A DNA stretch of 15,919 nucleotides from an uncultured Anaerococcus sp. (GTDB lineage Bacteria; Bacillota; Clostridia; Tissierellales; Peptoniphilaceae): assembly GCF_947253225.1 (NCBI RefSeq), contig NZ_CAMXYR010000035.1, forward strand, positions 1-15,919, in the 5' to 3' direction. A program made the translations under genes and the position numbers. Below the pieces are notes generated by a model. It made no database searches. It saw nothing but the letters and a program-made list of their open reading frames with translations, and was not told the origin of the DNA. Below, piece after piece: positions 1 to 6,678 of this stretch (positions are counted from its first letter, which is position 1; every line of letters begins with the position of its first letter).

Positions 1-1
1 A

Positions 2-184
2 TTATCTGCTTTTTCTATTTTTTCTCTTTGCAGCGTCATTTTTCTTTTTTCTTATAACGCTTGGTTTTTCGTAGTGTTCTCTTTTTCTGTATTCAGAAAG
101 TACACCGGATCTTGCGCATTGTCTTTTGAATCTTTTGATTGCACTATCGATTGATTCGTTTTCTCCAACTCTGATCTCTGTCAT
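2..184 (-). CDS. rpsU: 30S ribosomal protein S21
   Basis: Small, very basic protein of 60 residues, complete with its stop at the window edge (TAA on the minus strand). It belongs to the S21 family: the N-terminal part reads [20 protein letters not shown] and the C-terminal half is a lysine/arginine-rich tail ([16 protein letters not shown]), the usual layout and length for Firmicutes S21. S21 binds the 30S subunit near the 3' end of 16S rRNA and helps initiation. The ATG at 182-184 is preceded by a purine-rich Shine-Dalgarno, GAGAGGGGGGAT. It lies 39 nt downstream of the HIT gene, probably in the same transcript. In related genomes rpsU is commonly followed by yqeY, which would lie outside the window. 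Confidence 0.97.
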   Translation of the reverse strand: MTEIRVGENESIDSAIKRFKRQCARSGVLSEYRKREHYEKPSVIRKKKNDAAKRKNRKSR

Positions 185-223
185 TTGCTATCCCCCCTCT
201 CGTATTCGCACAATCGTTTCATA

Positions 224-565
224 TCAGCCTGGTGGCCACTTAAATCCTCGACCTCCAAGTACATGAAAATGCAAGTGAGGTACAGTTTGACCCCCATCTT
301 CACCTACATTGCTACAAACTCTATAGCCCTTATCATCAAGGCCTTTTTCATTTGCGATATTTTTTATCACATCAAAGATATGACCTACAATTCTTAGGCT
401 AGATTCGTCCAATGTGGCTATGCTTTCTATATGCTTTTTTGGTATTACAAGAAAATGGATAGGTGCTTGTGGATCTAAATCGTTAAATGCAATTACATCT
501 TCGTCTTCATAGATTACATCAGAAGGAATTTCCTTATTTATAATCTTACAAAATACACAATCCAT
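224..565 (-). CDS. HIT family nucleotide-binding protein (HinT-like hydrolase)
   Basis: 113-residue histidine-triad protein, the usual HinT length. The triad H-x-H-x-H is at residues 97-101 (PHLHFHV), preceded by the conserved GGQTV segment and followed by LGGR...WPPG, the normal C-terminus. The N-terminus MDCVFCKIINKEIP with its CxxC pair is typical. The family hydrolyses purine nucleoside phosphoramidates and acyl-adenylates, with the middle histidine as nucleophile; the in vivo substrate is usually unknown. The ATG at 563-565 follows a strong GGGGGTGA Shine-Dalgarno. A candidate promoter lies directly upstream, and rpsU follows 39 nt downstream, a conserved Firmicutes pairing. The start and assignment are secure; the cellular role is not. 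Confidence 0.95.
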   Translation of the reverse strand: MDCVFCKIINKEIPSDVIYEDEDVIAFNDLDPQAPIHFLVIPKKHIESIATLDESSLRIVGHIFDVIKNIANEKGLDDKGYRVCSNVGEDGGQTVPHLHFHVLGGRGFKWPPG

Positions 566-586
566 ACTTCACCCCCATTGATATAT

Positions 587-615
587 ATGATACCATATTT
601 AAGCTCTCAGGTAAA
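587..615 (-). promoter_or_regulatory. Candidate sigma-A promoter for HIT-rpsU
   Basis: Read on the minus strand: -35 TTTACC (610-615), a 17-nt spacer (593-609), then -10 TATCAT (587-592) with a TG one base upstream (TGG-TATCAT), an extended -10. The start would fall near 580, only about 15 nt before the HIT ATG and just ahead of its ribosome binding site. No terminator was seen after mtaB, so read-through from dnaJ-mtaB may also reach these genes. The -35 is weak (4 of 6). Confidence 0.5.
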
Positions 616-642
616 GACTAAACGATGATTTTTTTACCTACT

Positions 643-1938
643 TTAAAGCAAAACTCCGATTAGTTCTTCATTTTTGATTTCTGTGATTAAACAATCTCTA
701 ATCTCGTTATCAGCTAGGTCAGCCTTCACATTTACCCTCAAATAATTTGTAGAGTATCCTGACTTAAAACCTTCCAAATCAGATTTTGATTCAAATAGAA
801 CCGAAAGAGTCTTGCCTATTTGCTCTTTAAGGAAGTTTCTCCTTATCTTTGCTTCAATAATTTCAAGTTCTTTAAGTCTTTTTCTTTTGATATTTCCATC
901 TACTTCTGGCTTCATATCTGCAGCCTTTGTCCCATCCCTCTTAGAGTATTTAAAAAGATGAGTCTTAGAAAATTTTATTTCTTTTACAAAGTCCATAGTT
1001 TCTTGGTGGTTTTGGTCAGTTTCTGTAGGAAAGCCAACTATTATATCAGTTGTTAGACCTGCATTTGGAAAAACCTCTCTAATTAAAGCAACTTTTTCTT
1101 TAAAGACTTTTGTATCATACTTACGGTTCATAGCTCTTAGAATGTCATCCGATCCAGATTGGAGAGATAAGTGGAAGTGGTCGCAAGCTTTTTTTGTTGC
1201 CTTCATTCTAAGAAGAAAATCCCTTGTGATATGCCTTGGCTCCATGCTCGAGAGCCTAATTCTTTCTATACCATCAGTTTTTGCAACTTCTTCTATAACA
1301 TCAATAAGGCTAGTTCCATTTTTGAGGTCTTTGCCATAACTTGCCACATGAATCCCAGTAAGAACTATTTCCTTATAACCATTTTCAGAAAGTCTTTTAG
1401 CTTCTTTCTTAATCGAATCCATATCTCTGCTTGCAATGTTTCCCCTAGCATAAGGAATCAAACAATAAGAACAATACATATTGCAACCATCTTGGATTTT
1501 CATGTAGGCACGAGTCATAGCTTCTTGGTTCGATATTTCAAGGTCCTCTATAGTTTTAGTTTCACTCAAAGCAAGCACCTTGTCTATAGCTTTTTTGTTT
1601 TGAAGGACATCCTCACAAAGGTCTACCACTTCTTCCTTATTCCTAGAGCCTAATACTATATCTACTCCCTCGATTGCAGAAACTTCTTCTGGTTTCACCT
1701 GAGAATAACAACCCATAACAGCTATTACCGCATCTGGATTATCTCTCCTCGCCCTTGATATCATCTGCCTAGATTTTCTATCAGACATATTTGTAACTGT
1801 ACAAGTATTTATTACATATATATCTGCATTTTCCTCTTTCTTCTTAAACCCTCTTGCTTTAAAGATTTCCTCAACCGCTTCTGATTCGTATTGGTTTACC
1901 TTGCAACCTAGGGTTATTATATTAAATGTATTAGTCAT
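643..1938 (-). CDS. mtaB: tRNA (N6-threonylcarbamoyladenosine(37)-C2)-methylthiotransferase MtaB
   Basis: 431-residue radical-SAM methylthiotransferase that converts t6A37 to ms2t6A37 in ANN-decoding tRNAs. The N-terminal UPF0004 domain holds cysteines C12 (TLGCKVNQ), C46 (INTCTVT) and C77 (VMGCYSQ), which bind the auxiliary Fe-S cluster. The radical-SAM cluster motif CxxxCxxC is C152-C156-C159 (DGCNMYCSYC). The C-terminal ~60 residues form a TRAM RNA-binding domain. The TLGCKVNQYES and NTCTVTNMSDRKSRQ signatures favour MtaB over MiaB or RimO. Its ATG overlaps the dnaJ stop as TAATG, implying translational coupling with dnaJ. In Bacillus and most Clostridia prmA and rsmE lie between dnaJ and this gene; here they are missing. 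Confidence 0.95.
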   Translation of the reverse strand: MTNTFNIITLGCKVNQYESEAVEEIFKARGFKKKEENADIYVINTCTVTNMSDRKSRQMISRARRDNPDAVIAVMGCYSQVKPEEVSAIEGVDIVLGSRNKEEVVDLCEDVLQNKKAIDKVLALSETKTIEDLEISNQEAMTRAYMKIQDGCNMYCSYCLIPYARGNIASRDMDSIKKEAKRLSENGYKEIVLTGIHVASYGKDLKNGTSLIDVIEEVAKTDGIERIRLSSMEPRHITRDFLLRMKATKKACDHFHLSLQSGSDDILRAMNRKYDTKVFKEKVALIREVFPNAGLTTDIIVGFPTETDQNHQETMDFVKEIKFSKTHLFKYSKRDGTKAADMKPEVDGNIKRKRLKELEIIEAKIRRNFLKEQIGKTLSVLFESKSDLEGFKSGYSTNYLRVNVKADLADNEIRDCLITEIKNEELIGVLL

Positions 1939-3056
1939 TAATCAAAAAAGTCCTTAACTTTGGCAAAGAAAGATTTTTCTTCCTTAACTTCTTCACCACT
2001 TATATTTGCATAGGCCTCTAGGGCTTCTTTCTGTTCCTTATTAAGTTTGGTTGGAGTTATGAGCTTGACAAAGAAATATAGGTCGCCTTTTCTATTTCTC
2101 CTCTTGTCAAAAATACCTTCTCCCTTCAAAACAAACTTAGTTCCTGTTTGAGTCCCACTAGGAATTTCAAAATTCTTGGTTTCTCTAAGAGTAGGGATTT
2201 CGATTTCTCCACCAAGAGCTGCCTTGGTAAAGCTTATAGGCATTTCATAATAAATATTTAGACCGTCTCTTTTAAAGACCTCATGCTCCTTAACCCTCAA
2301 AACTAGGTAAAGATCACCGTTAGGTCCACCATTTTCTCCAGCATGACCCTTGCCAGATACTCTCATTACATTATTGTCTTCAACGCCAGCAGGAATATCT
2401 ACCTTAACTTTTTCAGACTTAAATTCCTTACCACTGCCCTTACAATTTGGACAAGGCTCTTCAATAATTTCTCCACTACCACCACACTTATCACAAGTAA
2501 CAGTCCTCGACATAGTCCCAAAGGCTGTATGGCTAACTTCGTTGTAGACTCCTCTTCCCTGGCATTTATCACAAGTATGAACCTTATCTGGGTCTTTACT
2601 CTTTTTCCCATCACAAACATGACATATTACTTCATGCCTAATCTGAATTTCCTTGCTTGCTCCGAAGGCAGATTCTTGGAAAGTTAGGTATATCACCTGT
2701 TGGATGTCTGCACCTTTTATAGGTCTGTTGGCACTTTGACCACCAGAAAATCCTCCACCAAACAAGTCGCCAAAAAGATCTCCAAAGATATCTCCAAATC
2801 CTCCTTGAGAAAATCCACCATAACCTCCTGCTCCACCTTCAAAAGCAGCAGCTCCAAACCTATCATATTGACTTCTTTTCTCTTCATCTGAAAGAATCTC
2901 GTAGGCAAGACTTGCTTCTTTGAACTTCTCTGCAGCTTCCTCATTGTCAGGATTTAGGTCAGGATGGTATTTTTTTGCTAACTTCCTATATTCTCTTTTA
3001 ATAACCGCTTGGTCGGCAGTTTTTTCTACTCCAAGCACTTCATATGGGTCTCTCAT
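1938..3056 (-). CDS. dnaJ: Molecular chaperone DnaJ (Hsp40, class A)
   Basis: 372-residue co-chaperone that stimulates DnaK ATPase and delivers unfolded clients. J-domain residues 1-70 carry the essential HPD at 31-33 (KKYHPDLNP). A Gly/Phe-rich linker runs about 72-107 with two GDLFG repeats. The zinc-binding domain (about 145-209) has four CxxC pairs: 145/148, 162/165, 188/191 and 202/205. Repeats 2-4 have the usual CxxCxGxG form, while the first is CHVCDGKK, lacking the last glycine. The C-terminal client-binding domains follow. The N-terminus MRDPYEVLGV is shorter than the common MxKRDYYEVLGV. ATG at 3054-3056 follows GGAGGAT (3059-3065). A promoter and a terminator-like hairpin lie in the gap from dnaK; mtaB overlaps by one base. 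Confidence 0.98.
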   Translation of the reverse strand: MRDPYEVLGVEKTADQAVIKREYRKLAKKYHPDLNPDNEEAAEKFKEASLAYEILSDEEKRSQYDRFGAAAFEGGAGGYGGFSQGGFGDIFGDLFGDLFGGGFSGGQSANRPIKGADIQQVIYLTFQESAFGASKEIQIRHEVICHVCDGKKSKDPDKVHTCDKCQGRGVYNEVSHTAFGTMSRTVTCDKCGGSGEIIEEPCPNCKGSGKEFKSEKVKVDIPAGVEDNNVMRVSGKGHAGENGGPNGDLYLVLRVKEHEVFKRDGLNIYYEMPISFTKAALGGEIEIPTLRETKNFEIPSGTQTGTKFVLKGEGIFDKRRNRKGDLYFFVKLITPTKLNKEQKEALEAYANISGEEVKEEKSFFAKVKDFFD

Positions 3057-3070
3057 TTATCCTCCATCCA

Positions 3071-3101
3071 TTAAAAAAAGCTATTCCTCTATGGAAATAG
3101 C
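3071..3101 (-). terminator. Terminator-like hairpin (attenuator) in the dnaJ leader
   Basis: On the minus strand the arms GCTATTTCC and GGAATAGC flank a short loop (ATAGA), giving an 8-bp stem with a single-base bulge, followed immediately by TTTTTTT. The U-run ends only about 6 nt before the dnaJ Shine-Dalgarno. It can terminate transcripts arriving from dnaK and those from the dnaJ promoter at 3119-3146, so dnaJ-mtaB must be expressed by read-through. No competing antiterminator fold was recognised by eye. Confidence 0.72.
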
Positions 3102-3118
3102 CTCTTTTATTTTTTATA

Positions 3119-3146
3119 ATTATACTCTATTGATAATTATTTGCAA
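3119..3146 (-). promoter_or_regulatory. Candidate sigma-A promoter for dnaJ-mtaB
   Basis: Read on the minus strand: -35 TTGCAA (3141-3146, 4 of 6), spacer 16 nt, -10 TATAAT (3119-3124, perfect). Transcription would start near 3112, leaving a leader of about 55 nt that contains the terminator-like hairpin. The -35 sits inside an imperfect inverted repeat, TGATAATT (3131-3138) and AATCATCA (3145-3152), matching in 7 of 8 positions. It could allow dnaJ to be made independently of HrcA control. Confidence 0.55.
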
Positions 3147-3164
3147 TCATCACTTTTGATATTC

Positions 3165-4973
3165 TTATTCTTCGTCTTCATCAATTACTTCGTAGTCTGC
3201 ATCAACTACATCTTCATCATTAGAAGAAGCTTGTTGGCCTTGGGCTCCTTGGTACATTTTTTCACTCATTGAATAAATTTTTTGGGTTAGCTCTTCAGTT
3301 TTAGCCTTGATATCTTCAGTATTATCAGAAGCTATAGCTTCTTCAAGGTCTTTAATCTTAGCTTCTACTTCTTCTTTTTCAGCTCCTTCTAGTTTAGCTT
3401 CTTCGATAGTTTTCTTAGCTTGGTAAACTAGGTTCTCTGCGTTATTTTTTGCGTCAATTCCTTCTTTTTTCTTCTTATCTTCCTCAGCGAATTTTTCTGC
3501 TTCTTTTACTTTTCTATCAATTTCTTCTTCTGATAGGTTAGATGATGAAGTAATTGTGATTTTTTGTTCTTTACCAGAACCTTGGTCTTTGGCAGTTACA
3601 TTTACAATACCATTTGCGTCAATATCAAAAGTTACTTCAATTTGTGGTACTCCACGTCTTGCAGCAGGGATACCTGTTAGTTGGAACCTACCGAGAGTTG
3701 TGTTATCTGCTGCCATCTCACGTTCACCTTGGACAACATGGATGTCAACTTCTGTTTGACCATCAGCAGCTGTGGTAAATACTTGAGATTTCTTTGTTGG
3801 AATTGTCGTATTTCTTTCGATAAGTTTTGTAGCAACTCCACCAAGAGTTTCAATTCCTAGGGATAAAGGTGTTACATCAAGAAGAAGTAAGTCTTTTACT
3901 TCACCACTTAGGACACCACCTTGGATAGCTGCTCCCAAGGCAACACATTCGTCTGGGTTTATATCTCTTTGTGGCTCTTTGCCAATCAAGTTTTTAACTA
4001 GTTCTTGAACTGCTGGAATTCTTGTTGAACCTCCAACTAGGAGAACTTTTTCGATATCACTCTTAGAAAGTCCAGCATCTCTTAAGGCATCTTCAACTGG
4101 CTTTCTTGTTTCGTCAACTAGGTTTTTAGTCAATTCATCAAACTTAGCCCTTGAAATAGTTTTTTCCAAGTGAACTGGTTGACCATCTACTGCTGTTATA
4201 AATGGTAGGGATACGCTTGTTGAAACTGTTGAAGATAGCTCCTTCTTTGCTTTTTCTGCAGCATCTTTTAGTCTTTGCATAGCAGTAAGGTCTTTGGCAA
4301 GATCCACTCCTGTTTCTTTCTTAAACTCACTTACCAAATAGTCAACTAGGGCATGGTCGAAGTCATCTCCACCGAGTTTGTTATTACCTCTTGTAGCAAG
4401 TACCTCAAATACCCCATCACCAACTTCAAGGATGGAAACATCGAAAGTACCACCACCAAGGTCATAAACCATAATCTTAGCTTGGTCAGTTTCCTTATCC
4501 ATACCATAAGCTAGAGCTGCTGCTGTTGGCTCGTTTATAATTCTGTCTACTTTAAGTCCTGCTATTTGTCCAGCATCTTTTGTTGCTTGTCTTTGAGCAT
4601 CAGTAAAGTATGCAGGAACAGTAATAACCGCATTTGTAACTGTATCATTTAGGTAGCTTTCTGCATCTGCCTTTAGTTTTTGAAGTATCATTGCAGAAAT
4701 TTCTTCTGGAGTATAGGTCTTACCATCTATAACTGGAGTTTTCCAATCAGTGCCCATCTCTCTCTTTACTGAAGCAATAGTCCTATCTGGGTTAGTAAGG
4801 GCTTGTCTTTTTGCTGTTTCACCAACAAGTCTTTCTCCATCTTTTGTAAAAGCAACTATTGAAGGTGTGGTTCTATTTCCTTCTGCATTTGGAATAATTG
4901 TTGAGCTTCCACCTTCCATAACTGCAACTGCTGAATTTGTTGTACCTAAGTCAATTCCTATAATTTTAGCCAT
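3165..4973 (-). CDS. dnaK: Molecular chaperone DnaK (Hsp70)
   Basis: 602-residue ATP-dependent chaperone, complete. The three Hsp70 signatures are present: GIDLGTTNS at about 6-14, [12 protein letters not shown] at about 169-180 and [11 protein letters not shown] near 313-323. The linker [15 protein letters not shown] joins the ATPase domain to the substrate-binding domain, and the protein ends in an acidic tail containing [15 protein letters not shown]. The segment around residues 70-95 is shorter than in Gram-negative DnaK, the deletion typical of Firmicutes. The ATG at 4971-4973 follows a perfect AGGAGG with about 8-nt spacing that overlaps the grpE stop (TAG). Third gene of the hrcA-grpE-dnaK operon under CIRCE/HrcA control. 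Of the three, only dnaK has both an ATG and an ideal ribosome binding site, consistent with the highest output. Confidence 0.99.
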   Translation of the reverse strand: MAKIIGIDLGTTNSAVAVMEGGSSTIIPNAEGNRTTPSIVAFTKDGERLVGETAKRQALTNPDRTIASVKREMGTDWKTPVIDGKTYTPEEISAMILQKLKADAESYLNDTVTNAVITVPAYFTDAQRQATKDAGQIAGLKVDRIINEPTAAALAYGMDKETDQAKIMVYDLGGGTFDVSILEVGDGVFEVLATRGNNKLGGDDFDHALVDYLVSEFKKETGVDLAKDLTAMQRLKDAAEKAKKELSSTVSTSVSLPFITAVDGQPVHLEKTISRAKFDELTKNLVDETRKPVEDALRDAGLSKSDIEKVLLVGGSTRIPAVQELVKNLIGKEPQRDINPDECVALGAAIQGGVLSGEVKDLLLLDVTPLSLGIETLGGVATKLIERNTTIPTKKSQVFTTAADGQTEVDIHVVQGEREMAADNTTLGRFQLTGIPAARRGVPQIEVTFDIDANGIVNVTAKDQGSGKEQKITITSSSNLSEEEIDRKVKEAEKFAEEDKKKKEGIDAKNNAENLVYQAKKTIEEAKLEGAEKEEVEAKIKDLEEAIASDNTEDIKAKTEELTQKIYSMSEKMYQGAQGQQASSNDEDVVDADYEVIDEDEE

Positions 4974-4985
4974 ATGATTTTCCTC

Positions 4986-5522
4986 CTATTTACTTACCTT
5001 AACCATAGCTGGTCTTAGTACTCTTCCATTTAATTTGTATCCTTTTTGGAATGTTTCTATAATATGATTTTCTTCTACTGTATCGCTAGCCTCTGTAATA
5101 ACTGCTTGATGAAAGTTATGGTCAAACTCGCATCCGTCTGAATCAATCTCTTCAAGTCCTTCATTTTCGAGAACTTTTAGAAGCTCTTTCCTCGTCATAA
5201 CGACCCCTTCTACAAAGGCATCATTTTCATCAGCCTTAGCAAGAGCCCTATCAAGGTTATCCAAAACAGGTAGAAGTTTTTCAATTAGAGAACTTTGGGC
5301 AAACTTCTTGAAATCTGCCTTGTTAGCCTCTTCTCTCTTCTTATAATTTGTAAAATCTGCAAGAAGTCTTTGGTATCTTTCTTGATACTCATTTACCTTT
5401 TCATCATCTTTTATATCTTCGCTCTCATCTCCTACGATTTCTGCTTCAATATAATCTTCTTCATTTTCTAAATTTTCGTCTTCTATATCTAAATTCTCAT
5501 CTCTTTTATTTTCATCTGCCAA
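4986..5522 (-). CDS. grpE: Nucleotide exchange factor GrpE
   Basis: 178-residue GrpE that releases ADP from DnaK and so resets the chaperone cycle. The first ~45 residues are strongly acidic. A long coiled-coil dimerisation helix follows (about 45-105, with the conserved RLLADFTNYKKR and LLPVLDNLDRAL segments). The C-terminal beta domain ends in GRVLRPAMVKVSK, part of the GrpE signature. The start is TTG at 5520-5522, set by Shine-Dalgarno AAGGAAGG (5531-5538) with 8-nt spacing. The nearest ATG (5525-5527) is out of frame. The Shine-Dalgarno touches the hrcA stop codon, and dnaK begins 12 nt after this gene, so the three genes are translated in close succession. Confidence 0.97.
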   Translation of the reverse strand: MADENKRDENLDIEDENLENEEDYIEAEIVGDESEDIKDDEKVNEYQERYQRLLADFTNYKKREEANKADFKKFAQSSLIEKLLPVLDNLDRALAKADENDAFVEGVVMTRKELLKVLENEGLEEIDSDGCEFDHNFHQAVITEASDTVEENHIIETFQKGYKLNGRVLRPAMVKVSK

Positions 5523-5537
5523 GACATTTACCTTCCT

Positions 5538-6551
5538 TTACTCATTCAATAAATCGGAAATCAACTTAATACTTGCTATTACATCCTTATAGTTAATCCT
5601 AGTAAGTCCAACTATACCAATCTTTCCCACAGTATTTTCATCTATATTGAAGTATGAAGTGATAATCGTCGTCTCCTTTAGTTGGTCTATCGGGTTTTCC
5701 TCTCCAATAGTAATTACAAGATTTTCATCATCCATCGTTGACCAAAGATCCTTTATTATATCCTTACTATCAAAAAGTTTAATAAATTCCTTAGCCTTAG
5801 TCATATCATCAAATTCTTTGAAATTGAAAATATTTCCAATTCCTTCGACCTTGACATCTCTATCTAACTCGTCTTTGGCGTTATTTGAAATTCTTTTACC
5901 AACAATATCAATAAGTTTCTCGTAGCTTGAATAAATCTCTCCTTGAAGACTTTCTAATTTACTAGAAATATCTGAAACATTTACTCCAACTAGATCTTTT
6001 CTCATAATCTGATTGATTACATCAAGATCCTCACTCGCTATTGGATAATCAAGAAATACTTGGTCATTGTAAATAAGACCATTATCGAATATAGCAACTA
6101 GAAGCAGAACCTTGTCTGTAACCTTCATAAGCTCTATATTTGTTATCTTAGATACATCCTTCTTAAAACTTACGGACACAGCTGTCAAATTCGTCATCTC
6201 CGCCAAAGTTTTGGTTGCAGTCTCTATGATATCACTAGCGTTATGGTATCTTTTATCAAGAAGCCTTCTAATATTATCGGATTTCTCGATATCGGAATCT
6301 CCTATAAGACCATTTTCCAGAATATAGTCTACAAAAAGCCTATAACCCTTATCTGAGGGAAACCTACCGCTAGATGTATGAGCTTTCTTCAAAAGACCCT
6401 TCTTTTCAAGAGAACTCATATCATTCCTAATAGTAGCCGGTGATACATCAAACGAGTAATCATCAGCTAAAGACTTAGAACCTACTGGTTCTCCCTTAAA
6501 AATATAGGAGTCTATGATAGAGAATAGGATTTGCGTTCTTCTATCTTTCAA
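5538..6551 (-). CDS. hrcA: Heat-inducible transcription repressor HrcA
   Basis: Repressor of the class I heat-shock genes; it binds CIRCE and needs GroEL to fold into active form. The N-terminal winged helix-turn-helix contains FDVSPATIRNDMSSLEKKG and then HTSSGRFPSDKGYRLFVD, both highly conserved in HrcA. About 337 residues, the normal length. I place the start at TTG 6549-6551, giving MKDRRTQILFSII: it has a fine Shine-Dalgarno (AAAGGAG, 6560-6566) at 8 nt and aligns with the usual HrcA N-terminus. A GTG three codons upstream (6558-6560) is in frame but overlaps that Shine-Dalgarno. First gene of the operon and autoregulated through the CIRCE element at 6565-6591. Confidence 0.97.
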   Translation of the reverse strand: MKDRRTQILFSIIDSYIFKGEPVGSKSLADDYSFDVSPATIRNDMSSLEKKGLLKKAHTSSGRFPSDKGYRLFVDYILENGLIGDSDIEKSDNIRRLLDKRYHNASDIIETATKTLAEMTNLTAVSVSFKKDVSKITNIELMKVTDKVLLLVAIFDNGLIYNDQVFLDYPIASEDLDVINQIMRKDLVGVNVSDISSKLESLQGEIYSSYEKLIDIVGKRISNNAKDELDRDVKVEGIGNIFNFKEFDDMTKAKEFIKLFDSKDIIKDLWSTMDDENLVITIGEENPIDQLKETTIITSYFNIDENTVGKIGIVGLTRINYKDVIASIKLISDLLNE

Positions 6552-6564
6552 AGCTTTCACTCCT

Positions 6565-6591
6565 TTAGCACTCTTTGCTCCCGACTGCTAA
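6565..6591 (-). promoter_or_regulatory. CIRCE operator (HrcA binding site)
   Basis: On the plus strand the left arm TTAGCACTC (6565-6573) and right arm GACTGCTAA (6583-6591) are separated by exactly 9 nt. The consensus is TTAGCACTC-N9-GAGTGCTAA, so 17 of 18 arm positions match; the one change is at 6585. The element starts 4 nt downstream of the -10, covers the likely transcription start, and its far arm overlaps the hrcA Shine-Dalgarno by 2 nt. Confidence 0.97.
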
Positions 6592-6595
6592 TACT

Positions 6596-6623
6596 AATAT
6601 ACTTAGTATAACTTTATTGTCAA
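6596..6623 (-). promoter_or_regulatory. Sigma-A promoter of hrcA-grpE-dnaK
   Basis: On the minus strand: perfect -35 TTGACA (6618-6623), 16-nt spacer, -10 TATATT (6596-6601, 5 of 6), then CIRCE. Upstream, at about 6624-6650, lies an A/T tract including AAAAATATTTTT that resembles an UP element for the RNA polymerase alpha subunit. No hairpin terminator was seen between hemW and this promoter, so some hemW read-through into hrcA is likely. Confidence 0.88.
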
Positions 6624-6678
6624 GTTTTATTTTAAAAATATTTTTATTTGTTTTTTTTAATTTATCAAAATCTAACTT

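Noticed and set aside
609..639. Inverted repeat AGGTAAA...TTTACCT after mtaB as a terminator
   Set aside because: The stem is weak, the loop is 17 nt, and no T-run follows it on the minus strand. It overlaps the -35 of the candidate HIT promoter and is probably fortuitous.
1171..1653. Plus-strand open frame of 160 codons inside mtaB
   Set aside because: It lies wholly antisense to mtaB, which has all family motifs. The translation is low-complexity, rich in Phe and Ser, and has no recognisable domain.
643..1938. MiaB or RimO instead of MtaB
   Set aside because: The N-terminal TLGCKVNQYES and NTCTVTNMSDRKSRQ signatures and the position next to dnaJ are those of MtaB.
2343..2687. Plus-strand open frame of 114 codons inside dnaJ
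   Set aside because: Antisense to the DnaJ zinc-finger region, with no family similarity and no ribosome binding site.
6634..6645. AAAAATATTTTT palindrome as a hemW terminator
   Set aside because: No G-C pairs and no real loop; it fits better as part of the A/T-rich UP-like tract of the hrcA promoter.
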